Both the position numbers and the translations under genes were made by a program. The notes below the pieces were generated by a model, which saw only the letters and a list, made by a program, of their open reading frames with translations, was not told the origin of the DNA and did no database searches. From assembly GCA_004794655.1 (NCBI GenBank), contig SMMW01000042.1, positions 3,038,001 to 3,102,000 on the forward strand: a stretch of DNA of 64,000 bases, written 5' to 3'. Origin of the DNA: Marisa cornuarietis (taxonomy: Eukaryota; Mollusca; Gastropoda; Architaenioglossa; Ampullariidae). Shown here in pieces: positions 10,586-23,169 of the stretch (its first letter is position 1; each line of letters starts with the position of its first letter).

Positions 10586-13146
10586 AAGGAACTGATGACG
10601 AGAGAGCTCAATCACAGAAACTAAGGGCTGCTGACATAATCACATTATTTCATCCATGCCTAGTCGTTTGGAAAGATCTAGCTAGCGATGTGTTTGAAAA
10701 AACAAGGTCCAGTGGCCCGGATGATGTGCCTTTCAAGTAATAAAAAAAGACAAACTTGGCAAGAGATCTTCATGTGAGATAACTAGCATCTTTGAAATCA
10801 AATCTGGTATTATCAGTCTATATTTTTGCTTTCACTGCTGCCAGGTGCATTTGGCGCTGTTGTTTAGTCACGATTGCCACTTGTTCTGATGGTCTTAGTA
10901 TTACTTGTCCGTACTCCGCGGTAGAATGCTGTCAGTGATAACTACGATCTATTTTTATCTTCTACTTCCTGTAAAGCAGTATATTTCACGGACATGTTAT
11001 GTCTGGGCAGACTTCTTATTTTAAGATTTGATTAATGTGGATGAATGAAAGCATTTTCAATAATTTTTTTCTATAGATTTTTAAAGACATATTACTTCTG
11101 TTTATTTTGCTGAATATTGAACAATTATGGCCGACGTTAGTCTCCTCAGCGTATGAAGGCTGCTCCCTGGCAATCACAGACTATCAAGGAATTCGCCCTT
11201 CTACCGGCAAAATTCTCTCTTTCATTCTAATGATGTGCGTCTGTACGTGACGGCCCTTTTGTCACGGTCTTTTCTCACTTGCGTATTCTAATCACTGCGC
11301 TAGATAAATAAACAGTTCTTTCTATCTGATCACAGACCGTTATTTTCTTCCTGTCATTTTGTCTTTTCACAACATTAGCCCACTGACAAGTTATTAGCAT
11401 CACTAGAGGGGATTCTTCTGCTCTTTGTGTCATTAATTAAACACCGAAGCGTTGTCGCTACCAAAGACAGGTTAAGCGTAGCTTTAGTTTCAATGTGGAC
11501 AATTTTCAGATAGAAAACCAGAATAAATCTTATATTTCCATATCTGTTGACGTATCGTGTTTGTCGGGACCCACCATGCTCCCAGGTCCTCGCTGCATGA
11601 GGATTAGCTGGTAAAGAGGCTACATTGGCCGTGACCTCTGGGTCAGGATTAACTAAACTCGACTGAACACTGCTTACGATGTGACCTCGTAGCGGCACGC
11701 GAATGCATCACGTGACATGAGCTGCTTTGGAAAAGAGCAGTGGGTTTGAACGTCTTGGGGGTGGATAGATTCTTGCTGTTGATTTTCAATTATTTCTTTC
11801 TGACTGCCTTGAATGAATAATGCTCCGTATTTAGCATCAAGGAAAAGGAGCCAGTACTTTGATGGCACAAAACCAAAAATTCTGAGATGCATTTCCATGG
11901 GTAATCATAAGTTACGCGCACTAGGATGCATTCTCTTACAGGTATGAAAATAATCCAGCAGAACCTAAATGTTGAAGACTACTACCTACTTTCTACTAAT
12001 CTATGTATAACGTCCTCTTCCATCATCATCGTCAAACAGATGCGGATACACAAAAAAAACAACAACAAAAAAACAAAAAACAAACGAAAAACGACAGGAA
12101 GCTGCTGGTCAGTAGGCAGCCAAGTGGTTTATGTAACAACCAACTGGTTTATGTAACAGCCTTCTCATAAGAATAAGTAAACTGGCACAGAAATACAACT
12201 ACCAGGGTCGTGTAAAACTAAACCATTGATTGCTGCAATGTCAGAGACTTAAGACTCATTATGACTGCTCTTATGTCAGTGACAATAGATCAGTTATGGC
12301 AATGTGCGGGAAATGGGATTTTAGACAGAGAGTAATCGTATAAAGACTGGAAACGGAAAAAAGTAGTTACTTATTTTTTAATCGTGTGGCCCAGACCAAG
12401 CTGAAGGAATATTACTGTGATAGCACAGGGAACTCGCAAGCACAGCAAGACAAAGTACACAATTTTCTCTGGGCAGTTGCCTGCAATATGGAAGGAAAAT
12501 ACGGGATTGAATATGCGTGACCTTACAGTAAACCTTTATCTACTGACTGGGTTAGCTCGGCCTTTATCTAGCTGTCACGTGACTTGCTTATCAGCACGTC
12601 TCTATGTTTAGTACACTGTAGCAATATGAGGTGCTGTACGAGATTCTCGATGAACGCTTGAAAAAATGAGGCCAAACAAGGTGAGTGGCCCGCCGGTTAA
12701 AAAGATGATGACAGAGAACATGTGACAAAACTGATGACGATCTTAATTCTTTTAGTTTACTTTTGATATCATAGTTGGTGTAAGCGAAAACACCTATTAA
12801 TTATTAAGATTGATTAAACTGACATTAAGATTCGTTGGTAACATTTATTAACATATTTATTCACTAGATTCAAACCAGGGAAAAAGGAAGACATTCCTTT
12901 CAGCGAGAGCCGTTGCTTCCTTCTATAAAATCTCCAGCTCCCGAGACTATTGCTTGACATCTCCAGTCCCGGAGCCTATCATCATCATCGACCTGGCATC
13001 GCCAACAACTGCGTAAGGCCCGTCAAAAGTGATAATGAGGTGAACGTGAGGGCCAGTGTAAACAACTCACTGCAGCCTTCATTTATCGTCGTCTGCAAGT
13101 AGCGGCAAGTGTGTCTCTCCCAGTGCTTGGAGCAAACGTCTTTGTT
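10586..13146. other. Non-coding stretch with a possible RT scrap
   Basis: At 10640-10790 one frame reads RSSGPDDVPFK and then, after a shift, ITSIFEI. This resembles the segment just before the catalytic half of some LINE reverse transcriptases, but it is too short to call. At about 12128-12162 a 22-bp unit (AACTGGTTTATGTAACA) is duplicated in tandem. Otherwise nothing was found. Confidence 0.35.
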
Positions 13147-13278
13147 TCAATCTGTCGTCGGTCTCATTTTCATTTCCTGCTCCAAGTCTGCTCTTGGTGT
13201 GATAAGCTTCTCATAAAGAAGAATCCATAAATACAAGACTGAAGAAAGAAGAACTAGCAAGAATTGAAATTCGGCCAT
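13147..13278 (-). CDS. Possible 43-residue single-pass micropeptide
   Basis: The ATG at 13278 has an ideal context (A at -3, G at +4). The product starts MAEFQFLLVLLSSVLYLWIL, a hydrophobic segment that could be a signal anchor, followed by a charged tail (EKLITPRADLEQEMKMRPTTD) and a TGA stop. It points away from the receptor exon, with the two ATGs about 0.9 kb apart. No homologue is recognised, and an ORF of this length is easily found by chance. Confidence 0.2.
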   Translation of the reverse strand: MAEFQFLLVLLSSVLYLWILLYEKLITPRADLEQEMKMRPTTD

Positions 13279-13974
13279 TGTGAGGATTAGCTGTATGGTG
13301 TATCTGTCCCCGTTCCCCACCCGACCTCGGCAACGATTGTCCACTCACCTTGTGAACGCTTGCAGCACATTCCTCTATCAGTACGCAGATGAAGAATGCG
13401 ACATCTCAATCGCTGAGTGAAATTCTGGACTCGGAAACATCTTCAAAACGCATAGCGCTGCTCCACCAAACGACGACAGCAAACTGACAAGCACACTTTT
13501 ATATCACAGTTTTTTTTCTCCCGACAGACCTGAAGCTGATATAGGAAATTGTTGTTAGTAATATCGACTTTATTTTGATGAGTGTTTTGCACTGAAATAT
13601 TTATCCCGAACAACGAAACTGTCAAACAACACATATTGCCGAAGATTCTACATTAATCTCAATTATGTCAATGAACACTACAGTTAGTATTGACATATAT
13701 CAACTTGAGGACCGCAGTAATTTCTGAATGATTCGGTGCTTGCACACTGCTAAAATTAATGAACTCTGAAACAGCTGAAGTCAATTCTGAACTTAATATG
13801 CGATCCACGGATACGGACACGGTCACTAGACAGAGGGATCCCGTTACACAACTGAAACAAATATTTTCCTTCATGGTGCTTTCTTTTCTAGCATGCTTTG
13901 ATGCAACCCGTTAAGCTCTCTAATTCGTCTCCCGAGAGGGAATAACTGCCTGCTGAGGAGAACTGTTCTGAGGC

Positions 13975-14156
13975 CAAGTATCGTCCTTGCGCGGGCGTGC
14001 AGACACGCACGCGGTAAGGGCCGAGCCACTTCGCGGGATAGTCTGTCGATGTCATTCATAGCCGTCCTGCGTTTGTCTCGTGGTTAAGTGACTCCGGTCC
14101 CTGCCAACGGTACCACCACTTCTCTGTTGGACTCTCTTCTAAGATACCCTTTGACA
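13975..14156 (+). promoter_or_regulatory. CpG-rich 5' flank / putative 5' UTR of the receptor, with uORF
   Basis: Positions 13981-14050 hold eleven CpG dinucleotides in 70 bases, in contrast to the CpG-poor surroundings. No TATA box is obvious. An ATG at 14049 opens a 12-codon frame (MSFIAVLRLSRG) that ends in TAA at 14085-14087, in the same frame as the receptor and 69 nt before its first ATG. If transcribed, this would be an upstream ORF. The transcription start is not visible from sequence alone. Confidence 0.4.
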
Positions 14157-15111
14157 ATGATGGTCGGCACCATAACACCAGCGCTTATATCTTTTTCTCT
14201 GGCCTTCTTACTGTTTTACCATGTTGTCAGCGAGGATGTCAAAGACATGCTTGTGGACTGGAGACCACCTGTGGCGGCTAGTACTAGCGCCAGTGCAGAC
14301 GGACCAAGGTCGAGGGAACAAACCGACATCACTCAACGCAAAAGGCTTACGGAAGCAGGTCAAGTGTTATTTGATGTCAGCCGTGAGGTCACCGGCAATC
14401 CACACACGATATTAAACTCTGCAAAGCACATTGGATACGGTCAGGAACTTGCGTCGGCAAAGGAACAAGCGTCTGTGTCTTTGGTCAAACTAAGTTCACC
14501 AACCAAACTTCACATAAACGTCGTGTTCCTGCTGCCAGCCAAAGACTTGTTCCTTTTTTCCTTTAAACACGTGCTACCTGCCTTTGATGTCGCGAAAAAC
14601 AAATTTCTCTATGACGTCAACATCACCGTTCGTTACAGCGACAGTAAGTGTAATTCGAAGAACGCGCCGATCGCCCTCTTTGACTTCTACAGTCGGAACG
14701 AGGTTGACGTCGTCTTTGGCCCTGTGTGCGACTATTCTCTGGCTCCCATCGCGCGCTACACACCAGTTTGGAACGTCCCAGTCATCACTTCCGGTGGGTT
14801 TGCTCACGACTTTGATGACAAGCTAAAGCTGGATTCGGAGTATACCACACTGACCCGCATGGGCCCAAACTTCTCCTCCATGTCTGAGTACATCCTGTAC
14901 CTGCTTAAATTTTTCGGCTGGAAAAAGCTGCAGTTGTTGTACGACCAGGCAGGAAAAGACTACATCATGGAAAAGTTCTGTTATCTTGCTGCCTCAACCA
15001 TCATCTTCTCCTGCAAGGGGAAGACAACGGAGAACGATTTCCACCTGTATCTGCCGAATTCGCAGGACATCGGCAAGATGTTGACGGAGAAAGTCGGATT
15101 AAAATACACAG
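14157..15111 (+). CDS. First coding exon of a natriuretic peptide receptor-like protein (ligand-binding domain, partial)
   Basis: This exon encodes the secreted/extracellular N-terminus of an atrial natriuretic peptide receptor-type protein (NPR-A/B/C family), a cell-surface receptor that binds peptide hormones. Some members are guanylyl cyclases; others lack the cyclase. Residues 1-25 form a signal peptide (MMVGTITPALISFSLAFLLF..). Residues 26-115 are a variable linker. From about 117 the type I periplasmic-binding-fold domain begins: HINVVFLLPAKDLFLFSF, VLPAFDVA, then YSDSKC. Residues 188-200 read GPVCDYSLAPIAR, close to the family signature, followed by W and PVITSGG. Cys165/Cys191 match the conserved first disulfide, and Cys275 fits the first cysteine of the second. 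NIT (155) and NFS (238) are possible N-glycosylation sites. The start is ATG 14157 or 14160 (better context); the upstream in-frame TAA at 14085 excludes a longer frame unless spliced. The exon ends in phase 1. Membrane, kinase-like and cyclase parts are not seen, so the subtype is undecided. Confidence 0.85.
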
Positions 15112-15120
15112 GTAGGTGCG
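15112..15120 (+). other. Splice donor after receptor exon 1
   Basis: The exon-intron junction reads ACACAG|GTAGGTGC, a near-ideal 5' splice site. It falls just where similarity to the receptor family stops. Read-through gives only 17 more unrelated codons before a stop at 15165. Confidence 0.8.
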
Positions 15121-18100
15121 TCTGTGTGGCAATTCTTAAAAGGTTAAAGACCACGACACTAGCATAGTACACGTTGATGCCAGTGTCGGTGGCAATGTAT
15201 ATATGTTCGCATTGCAGGTGCACTTTAAAGATTTTTGTGATAAGCTTGATGGAATCTTTCACTGGTACTTGTTTGATCTTCACGGACTAGCGTCTATGAT
15301 AGTGCGTATAAACCTGCTGCTGTTATGGTTTCTGCTTCTCTCTCGCTCCCTCTCTCTGCCTCTGTGTGTGTGCGTGTTTACGTTTGAGATGGGTCGACGT
15401 CATGTTATTATAACTCGTCTCAGTACAGCTTTACTGAAAGGATAAAATCAGGAGAAGTCTTGATGTGTGGAATAAACCAGGGCTATACATCACTATTATT
15501 TTAAGCCTTCTTTCCCTCTTCATCATGTCGCCATTTGCTCCCACCAGTAGAAAAAAAAATCCTCAAGGCTTCGTCAGATTGCTAGTACGCTGAAGTAACG
15601 TACACTTGATTTATGAAAATGTATTTTTCTTATAAAAAAAACTGCTCCTAGAAAACTTGACGATACATAAACTATATCTTATCTTAAACATGATTTAAAG
15701 TTTGTTAATATAGTATTTATTGAAAACGATGTTGACGAGGTTGACGTACTCCTAAAAGGAGTGCAAACAAACATAACTGATATAAAATAGCAAGGAACAT
15801 GAAGGGATTCAATCTGTTTTGTCAGTTTGCATCTTGACCGCCAGCAAAAGACATTTATCACTCTTGCTCATCAGCGACTGCGGTTAAAAGATTTGAGGCG
15901 TGAAAGTACTTCGCCTCGTTTATCACAATTTCTCAAGTGCTTTTGGTTGCAAAATATGAAATGTGTCCGTTGGCTCTTTTCGTAATCTTGTGTTTGCGCA
16001 GCCCGTTGGAAATAACGGAGAAAAATCCACCGAGGACTTTACAACAAAAACACAACAACTGAGGCAGTCTTTCTTTAATAATCTGGGATTTAAGCAAGGA
16101 GATGCTGTCACATGAGAAACTATGTTTTCTGGAACTTGTGATCTTATAGGGTCAAGTGCACAAGTAGAACTCAGTTTCAGGCTCCGAGCACCTCAAGAGC
16201 CCTTGTAATAAAACAGAAACAATGGGTGGAGGGAACAGTGGGGTTGGTATCAATGCTACGCCTCCCCCCTCATTCTAAAGACTTAAAAACGCCGCAGAGG
16301 AATTCTTCATTAGTGTCCAGCTAGAGACTTGTTTGATGTAAAGGGAGGTCATTGTCCCAGCTATCTTCTCAATCTCAGCGAGAAAACCTCATCCAATGTC
16401 ATGTAAATCGCCTAATTTTTTGTTTTAATATGTTTTCATCTGTACACAAACGTTTAAAAAATTAATTTTATGACGAAATTGCCAGTATAGCTTCGGCTCA
16501 AACTTTTTAAAAATATTTCTTTTATTTCACTAAATGCCATCTCTTTGTGACAATGCTTTGGCCACGTTTCCTCTTTGCAGAGCATCATCGTGTCTTCAAG
16601 AAACAGCAGGGGTATTTAATTAAAAACAGAAATTTCCGAGGTGTGAGCAAATAAAACCACTCCGCTCATGTCTTCATCAATCGACATTGTCATGAGCGGC
16701 GCATAATGGTGAAAAAAAGTTTAAGAAAAAGAAAATCAACGCGACGTCATATAAAAACATAAAAATGTCCCCCTTTCCTGTTATCATGTGAATGTTGCCT
16801 TGACGACATAATAATATCAACGCACATTTGACATCACATTGTCCTGAGTTCTTTCTCTGTTTCGTCTTTGTCAGTATTTCATTTAGTACAGAGACAAGTA
16901 TGTAACTACATTTAACTTCATTCATTTTGCTGAAAGACATGTTGTTACACCAAACCATCCTTTTTCACCTCGTCACTTACAACTTAAATGTGCGCACTGA
17001 CTGCGGCAACGGCAACACGAGGTAGAAACGTTTAGAGATTGATGTATTGACACACACGAACACTCACACACACACACATACGCACTCACACACACATGCA
17101 CGCTATGCGATGTCCCTTTATATGTGTATATATATAATTTATACACATATACTGGTATAGATACACAGTGTTCTATATACACCATATTCTGCTATAGATA
17201 CTGGTATATACCATATGCTGCTGTATCTAAGGATATACTACAATACATATAAAATAAACTGGTATATATACACTAGTATAGCCTGTATACCGGTGTAATA
17301 CATTAGCATATATTTGTATACTGTATATATACACATGTACTGGTGTACGTGTATATATATAGATATATGTGTGTGTACACACTCTCTGGTATTACGATAT
17401 ACTGGTATATTAAAGCAAAGATTTACATTTTTATATTTAATATCATCATGTATCACGCTTTGCAGATACACATGAACTATAGATGTGTTATGCTGCACAA
17501 GTCTATTAGAGGTGAAACATGTGACGAGAGCTATGATAAACGACGACAGCGACAATTGTAATGATAATTCTGAAATGAATTTGGAAACCGCTTTCTTATC
17601 TTCTGTTGTGGGAAGAAAATGAACATTTGGTTTAGTTTTTGTGGGAGCATGAACTGGTAAAGAAAATTATGCTAAATAAACAGGCAGCACAGATTGACGC
17701 ACAAGCAAAGATCTTCTACCCACCATGGGAAGCACCACACACACACACACACAGTACACGTATTTCATTCTAGGTGCACAGGTGGAGTGACAGGCCTTCA
17801 CTAACTCATAATACACGGGGTTTCCCACCGTACCACAGCAACACCTGTGCCTGGCTTTCAGTAACTCGACCGACTTAGAGATGGGTGTGGGGTGAGGTGG
17901 GGTGGCAGGGAGTTGCAGCGGACAAACGAAAATCTACAGGTGTGATCAGGGCTGAGAGAACAACTGAGCCTTTCGCACAGGACACCGGCCCTTCCCTACT
18001 CTGGTGGCAGGTGGTTGACCAGGTCGTTTCACCTTTCACTCCTGCAAGTACTCTTTCAAGTAAGGGCACGTGCAACACGCTGGAACACGCACAGACATAA

Positions 18101-20120
18101 GGAGAATACGCCCAAACACAGATCTTCAATGTGGAGGGATCTCGGGCTATTGTGTGTCTTCAAATCTAAGCCGTGTTTAGGGATGCTTGCTGTTTGTCTA
18201 GCTTTCCTCACTTTCCTCCATGGTGTGAGAAACATGTTCTTGCAAGGACATGACAAGGGGCGTATGAGAGGTGGGACATCAACTAGACATAGGGAGGGCA
18301 AGTAGCCCGCCTCGTCCGAGCGTAGTACAGGAGACGAGCAACTCATTATCAACCAGTACAGACGGCTAGCTATTGCTCGTTAGCAACCAGAAGATCAAAG
18401 CTTTGTTCGCCTTCTCATTATGTCGCTTTCAGTTTCTTTCGTCTGTTCTTCTGTTCCATCCTGCTCTTGATAATGTCAGTTTGGAGACTTTGGCGTAACA
18501 TTTTCCAGTGTTGATTTCGTTATGTGACTGTTATAAAGAAGTCTTTTGGATTCTTTCTCATTTAGAATTTCCTGGCAGGCACAGTAAACACACACACACG
18601 CACACCCTCCCTCCCTAACGACGAAGATAAGACGGTTGTGAGAGATTTATTCTTTGTTGACGCAGTGCCTCACCGAGTCTATCATTTGTCCTGCTGCCAG
18701 TTTATCATACTTTCACAAATCTTCTCTTTCCTAGTCTGACATAACGGAATATGGATATTTGCAGCTATTTCGGGAACAAGATACTTTTTCAGTCGGAGCC
18801 TCATGTGGTCCTAAGAGCTGCTTCCTTTGCCACAAAAATGCAGTCAATTTTTTGTTCGCCTTGTATGCACCGAAAGAAAGGTTAGAGCTCGCACTGCGTC
18901 CGTTGTTAACACCTCCACTCACCAGCCTTACCCCCACCCAATTTCTCCCCATCCGTGGTCCGTTCTCTTCCTTCCCTCGTGAAAAGTGCCTTCGTTACAT
19001 GACGTACTACCTGCCTCCTCACCAGTGCCCCTCCTCTTCGTCTGTGCGCGTAACATGTCAGTCGTTTCGTCCTCCAAAAGCCTGTCTGGCAGCCCTGATG
19101 TCTGTACACTGGGTGCTGACGCCCCAGTCACAAGTCAAATCTGACCACTTCAACGGATTAAACGCCAGTGGTCGAGAAGTTTTAAGTGTTTCGGCTCGTG
19201 AACAATTGGAAAAGTAGGCATTGCATTTGACTGTAAGCGATGGCAAACATGTTTGTATGCAAGAGTTCATGGTCGTGAAGTTCGCGTGTGTGTGTGTGTG
19301 TGAAGGCAGTTGGCAGGAGGGAGGGGATGGCAGGGGTGAGTGCGTAAAGTCAGCCCAATCCCCCATGGGTGCTGAAGTTAGGGATCAGATGCTAATGTGT
19401 CAAGGGCATTGAAATAGATAAGAAATATTTTGAGTCTGGAAGAGTGAAAATCACATTAAAAACAACAGTTGCATCTTTTGCAATGGTGAACTCTCTGTCT
19501 GTAGGAGCGCATTCAGAAAATATTGTTACTGTAACACGGGAGATACATCTAGTGACAGTCTACACAGTATGCGGTACCTTGCAATTGTAATACCATTCAA
19601 CTGCAAGCTTTACTAAAGTACTTGTAATGACAACAAATGCTTTGACTAATTTCACACGTTAGTATAGCTTTTCACACTTCTTAAAGTAATTTACACTATT
19701 GCAAGTTGTACAAGCATTTGTAGCCTTTTCCATCGCCCAAGTCAGAAACCGCCCTACATATAGTCGGTGATCTCCAAGTCCTTTGCAGGAAGATTTTCTC
19801 AGGATATCAAGTCTTGGCCTGCACATGGACCTTGGTAGGGACGATGTAGTCGATAGATTCTTATGCTGGTGGGGCCAGTTCTGTGCAGTGTTAGCATATA
19901 TTTGTGACCGAATGGTGGTGGGTATATGGTGTGAGTAGTAAACTTTCTCCCACACACTCAAGCAGACAAAAGAAGAGAGCCGGCAGATGTCTTGTCCTTT
20001 ATTGAACGGGTTTAGCCAAATGCCACGGCGGCGGCCTCTACAACAAGTTACACCCTCCAGTTGTGAGCGGCAGCTGTCTCTTCCTCGTCCTGTCGTGTCT
20101 CTGATCCGATCTCCAGCACG
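15121..20120. other. Putative intron 1 or intergenic DNA
   Basis: If the receptor gene continues, this is its first intron, at least several kilobases long. I looked for the next conserved piece (a Cys-containing strand followed by a Phe-Phe-Asn-type motif) and did not find it. The stretch contains CA runs at 17049-17100 and an AT-rich simple region (listed separately). The 152-codon open frame at 18759-19217 starts on TTG and has no motifs. Confidence 0.45.
17110..17420. repeat. TA/CA-rich cryptic simple sequence
   Basis: Short words such as ACTGGTATA, TATACAC and TATATA recur at irregular spacing over about 300 bp, often in inverted order. It looks like an expanded and decayed TA/CA microsatellite. 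No genes are present. Confidence 0.65.
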
Positions 20121-20240
20121 TCTGTCGTCCCGTTGTTGTTGTTTTTGTTGATTTTAGGAGGGAAAAGTGCTTCCACCTAAAGACGATTTCGTGCTGTGGG
20201 TGATGTGGATCGAAGAGGAGTATGGGGAATGGCGGACGGG
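20120..20240 (+). repeat. Dispersed repeat B, short copy
   Basis: A GTTGTTGTT-type run leads into GCTTCCACCTAAAGACGATT and then TTCGTGCTGTGGGTGATG. The same order of words occurs at 57370-57410 (GCTTCCAACTGAAGACGATT) and, more diverged, at 30940-30975. It is part of an old interspersed repeat. Confidence 0.55.
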
Positions 20241-20467
20241 CGGGATGAGTAAGAGATGTAAACCTTGATATTTTAAATTTATTACATATACTACATTTCA
20301 TTTATTAACTCGATGATGATAGCTTAGCAGTCTTCTTAATTCATTAATAGCAAAGTTTAAGGTTTTATTTTTAGTTTTTATTTCTTTTAAGGGGATATCC
20401 CGTTTGTAATTTACTTGTTTATATGAATCTTTAATTAGGATGGTTTGCCACTATTGTTACCACTTGG

Positions 20468-20612
20468 TTTTTTACGCCTAGCCAGCAGCTAAGGCAGTCA
20501 GCTCTGTAAACATGCCACATGCAGGGAAAGAACACCGTGCCCGAGACGAGAGCTGAACCCAGGACAGTCAGCTCTCCCTGTATTGGTGACAGGCGCTTAT
20601 TTGGTGGGTAAG
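20468..20612 (-). mobile_element. tRNA-derived SINE-like element (family 2)
   Basis: On the reverse strand this reads CTGTCACCAATACAGGGAGA, then a B-box-like CTGGGTTCAGCTCTCG, then TCTCGGGCACGGTGTTCTTT and CTGCATGTGGCATGTTTACA. This is the arrangement of a tRNA-headed SINE with a conserved body. It differs from the SINE family at 10.3 and 48.5 kb. The exact ends are uncertain. Confidence 0.6.
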
Positions 20613-23100
20613 GCAGATATGTATGTTCAGCGCCAGTCAGCGCCGGTGCTGGTGGGATGCAGGGCCTTGGGCAAATACACTTCTGGGGCCCTTCCTAACC
20701 GGCATAACATCGCGCGGTAATAAATGACATAGTGCTGTAATACTGTAAACAGTGGAGCGGTTTCCAAATAATATTTTTTAAAAATCGGACAACAGAAGAC
20801 GAATGTAATTCTAGTGAATTCACCCTGACAAACATGTTATGGACATGTACTGTGTTATTATAGGCTACAGGCTGGTTGATGTATATTATTACCTTTCTTA
20901 GGACAAACCAATGATTATCTCTATCTCCCGAGGTACCATCCCACCAGGCGCTATGCGCAGGGCTCTCTTCTGGCACTGGGAATTGGGGGGGGGTCACCCC
21001 AGCTTGCCACCCCCTACCTCCGGCATTGCGCCAGTCTGTATTTATCTCAGACCAGTTTGGGTTCTTCTATTTCTTGTTTGTTTTCATTACACTTCAACAG
21101 CATATGTGATGTGATAAGTCTGTCACCACATATGCATAAAGCTTAATTGGTCTTTAAATCTAGTTAGGTATTCTCCATTAAGTCTCATTCTACTTTGGGT
21201 TGGTGGGACCTATTTGATTTAAAGAAAAGCAGTTAGTCATGTAACAGTCTCCTAGTTCCTTTGCCTTCACTTTTCTATTCCTCTTGCCACCTTATTTTTA
21301 TTGTTCGTTTTTTGGCTATTCTTCTCTTTGCTGGTGAAATAGCAATGTTAAGATTAGTGACTTTAGGATTGGTGTTTTGTTTCACTGCCAGTCGAACAGC
21401 CTCTTCATTCCCTTTTGTCGCCCCATCTCAGCTCTTCCCTCATACTGTTCGCGATGCTCTACGTAGGCCCACTACCATGTAAGTAAACTGATTGCACTGG
21501 TGATATATAAGTATCATGCTACAGGAAAAAAAATTAGTAAAAGCCATTATTCTTCCTTCATGCCAGCCATCTCATTTGGAATTCTTTTTTTTTCATTTGC
21601 AAGCGAAAGATTTTTGAGAGATTAATTGACTAGCACCTCTCCAATATGATGTAACTGAATGTATAAGATTACCTAAGTCTGACCTTTGTGGGTAACAGGT
21701 TGTCTTTAATGCTACGTTCGTGGACAGAAGAACGGATGAAGTACATGCATCATCTTTGAATGGTCGATACCTACATCACGAAACAGAGCTCGAGTGAAGA
21801 AGAAGAAGACAAAAGAAAAACCCTGACGGAGAACTATCACAACAGAGCGTGAGAAACAAAAGGGATATTCGTCACAACAGCCAGGCTGTGTGGTGACCTT
21901 CGCTGTAACTTTGTTTAGCTGTAGGTTCTAGCAACAGATTGAAAGACATTTGAAGATAAGCTTCATGTAACGAGGCAGTCTGACTCGTTTCGGGGTCTGC
22001 TGACCTCTTGCTAGGATATAATGAAGGGAAACCATTGGGCTAATCGGATGAGTTTTACGGAGGTCAAACAGGCTTGGAACCATCTGTGGCAGCTGACAGC
22101 CGTTCTGACGATGACCTCTGCAGCTCGCTGCACAATGCCTGCCCCTCAGTCCCGCAACACACTTGTTCACTGACAGGAAAACACGAAGAAGACGATCCGG
22201 CGCTGTGCGGCACTAGTCGCATTAGTCTGTAAAAACTCAGCGGCTTCTCTTGCACTGCCCCCCCAGTGAGAGGTCGGGGAAATCCGATCCTGACATCATA
22301 GGCGGCTCTGTAAGGGTCTATTTTCTGAAGTGGTCGCCTGGTTGTTGGCTAGCCAATACAGAGGTCAGACATGTACTAGGAGGCTTCTGGTGGCAGACCA
22401 GCTCAGAAAGCTTTAGTAAGTTACTGCGTTCCTTTCTGGAACATTCAGCATGACAATGGCCTTGTGGAGAAAAATATGCGCGATGCCTTGATCATGCTCT
22501 AACAATGTTAGATCACTTAAATATTTAAATATTAAAAACAGTCTACCAATTAATTATAAGACAGGGAGCCCCCACACATCTATACACATTAGTCTATACG
22601 CGCATGTTACACGTGCTAAAGGAACACTGGGACGGCAAGTTTGTGGCCAACAAAAAAGTCTACAGATTTTGGTACTGTTTTGTACTGCCAAGTGTTAGTG
22701 TTTCATCACCTCCTTAGATAAGATTTTATTTTTCCCAGTTAGATGCAGCTTTGTACGGAAGGACAACAACAACAACACCACAATACATTCATAACCCCTC
22801 CACCAAATAGTCTCATACATTCATGGTTGAGACTTTCATATGATGTACATTCACTTGCACGGTCGAAACAATCTGCAGGTACACAGAATCAGCGGTCCGA
22901 TGGCAGTTGATGAAACTCTTTCGATAGGACATGCCTTTCAGAAATATTACATCATATAGTTATTTTGTGGGTTATTTTCAAGACGTGTGATTTATACATG
23001 TCAACATCAGAATTGTTAATGTGGCTACATCAGCATATTAACATTTACATCAGAAACGTGAAAAATCTTATCTGAGGCGGCAGCAATGGAGTGGTCATAG
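20613..23100. other. Non-coding stretch
   Basis: No feature is supported. Short frames here show no motifs. A GA-rich patch occurs near 21795-21815. Confidence 0.5.
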
Positions 23101-23119
23101 GTTGATCAACCTCATTTAG

Positions 23120-23169
23120 TGACGTCATGTTTCTTTTCGCCAAGCCCGAGAGACTGTGACTCGGCAAAG
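23120..23169 (+). promoter_or_regulatory. Promoter-like segment: perfect CRE plus YY1-like start motif
   Basis: A full palindromic cAMP-response element, TGACGTCA, lies at 23120-23127. A pyrimidine-rich TTTCTTTTC follows at about 23130, and the ATG at 23170 sits in AAAGATGGCGG, the YY1-type word common at the starts of housekeeping genes. The elements are within 50 bp and in the expected order. No transcript evidence is available. Confidence 0.35.

Noticed and set aside
10640..10790. Reverse-transcriptase-like words RSSGPDDVPFK and ITSIFEI
   Set aside because: Too short and in different frames; they could be chance. Kept only as a remark in the surrounding stretch.
18759..19217. 152-codon open frame
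   Set aside because: It starts on TTG with no early ATG and no recognised motif; a competing frame overlaps on the other strand.
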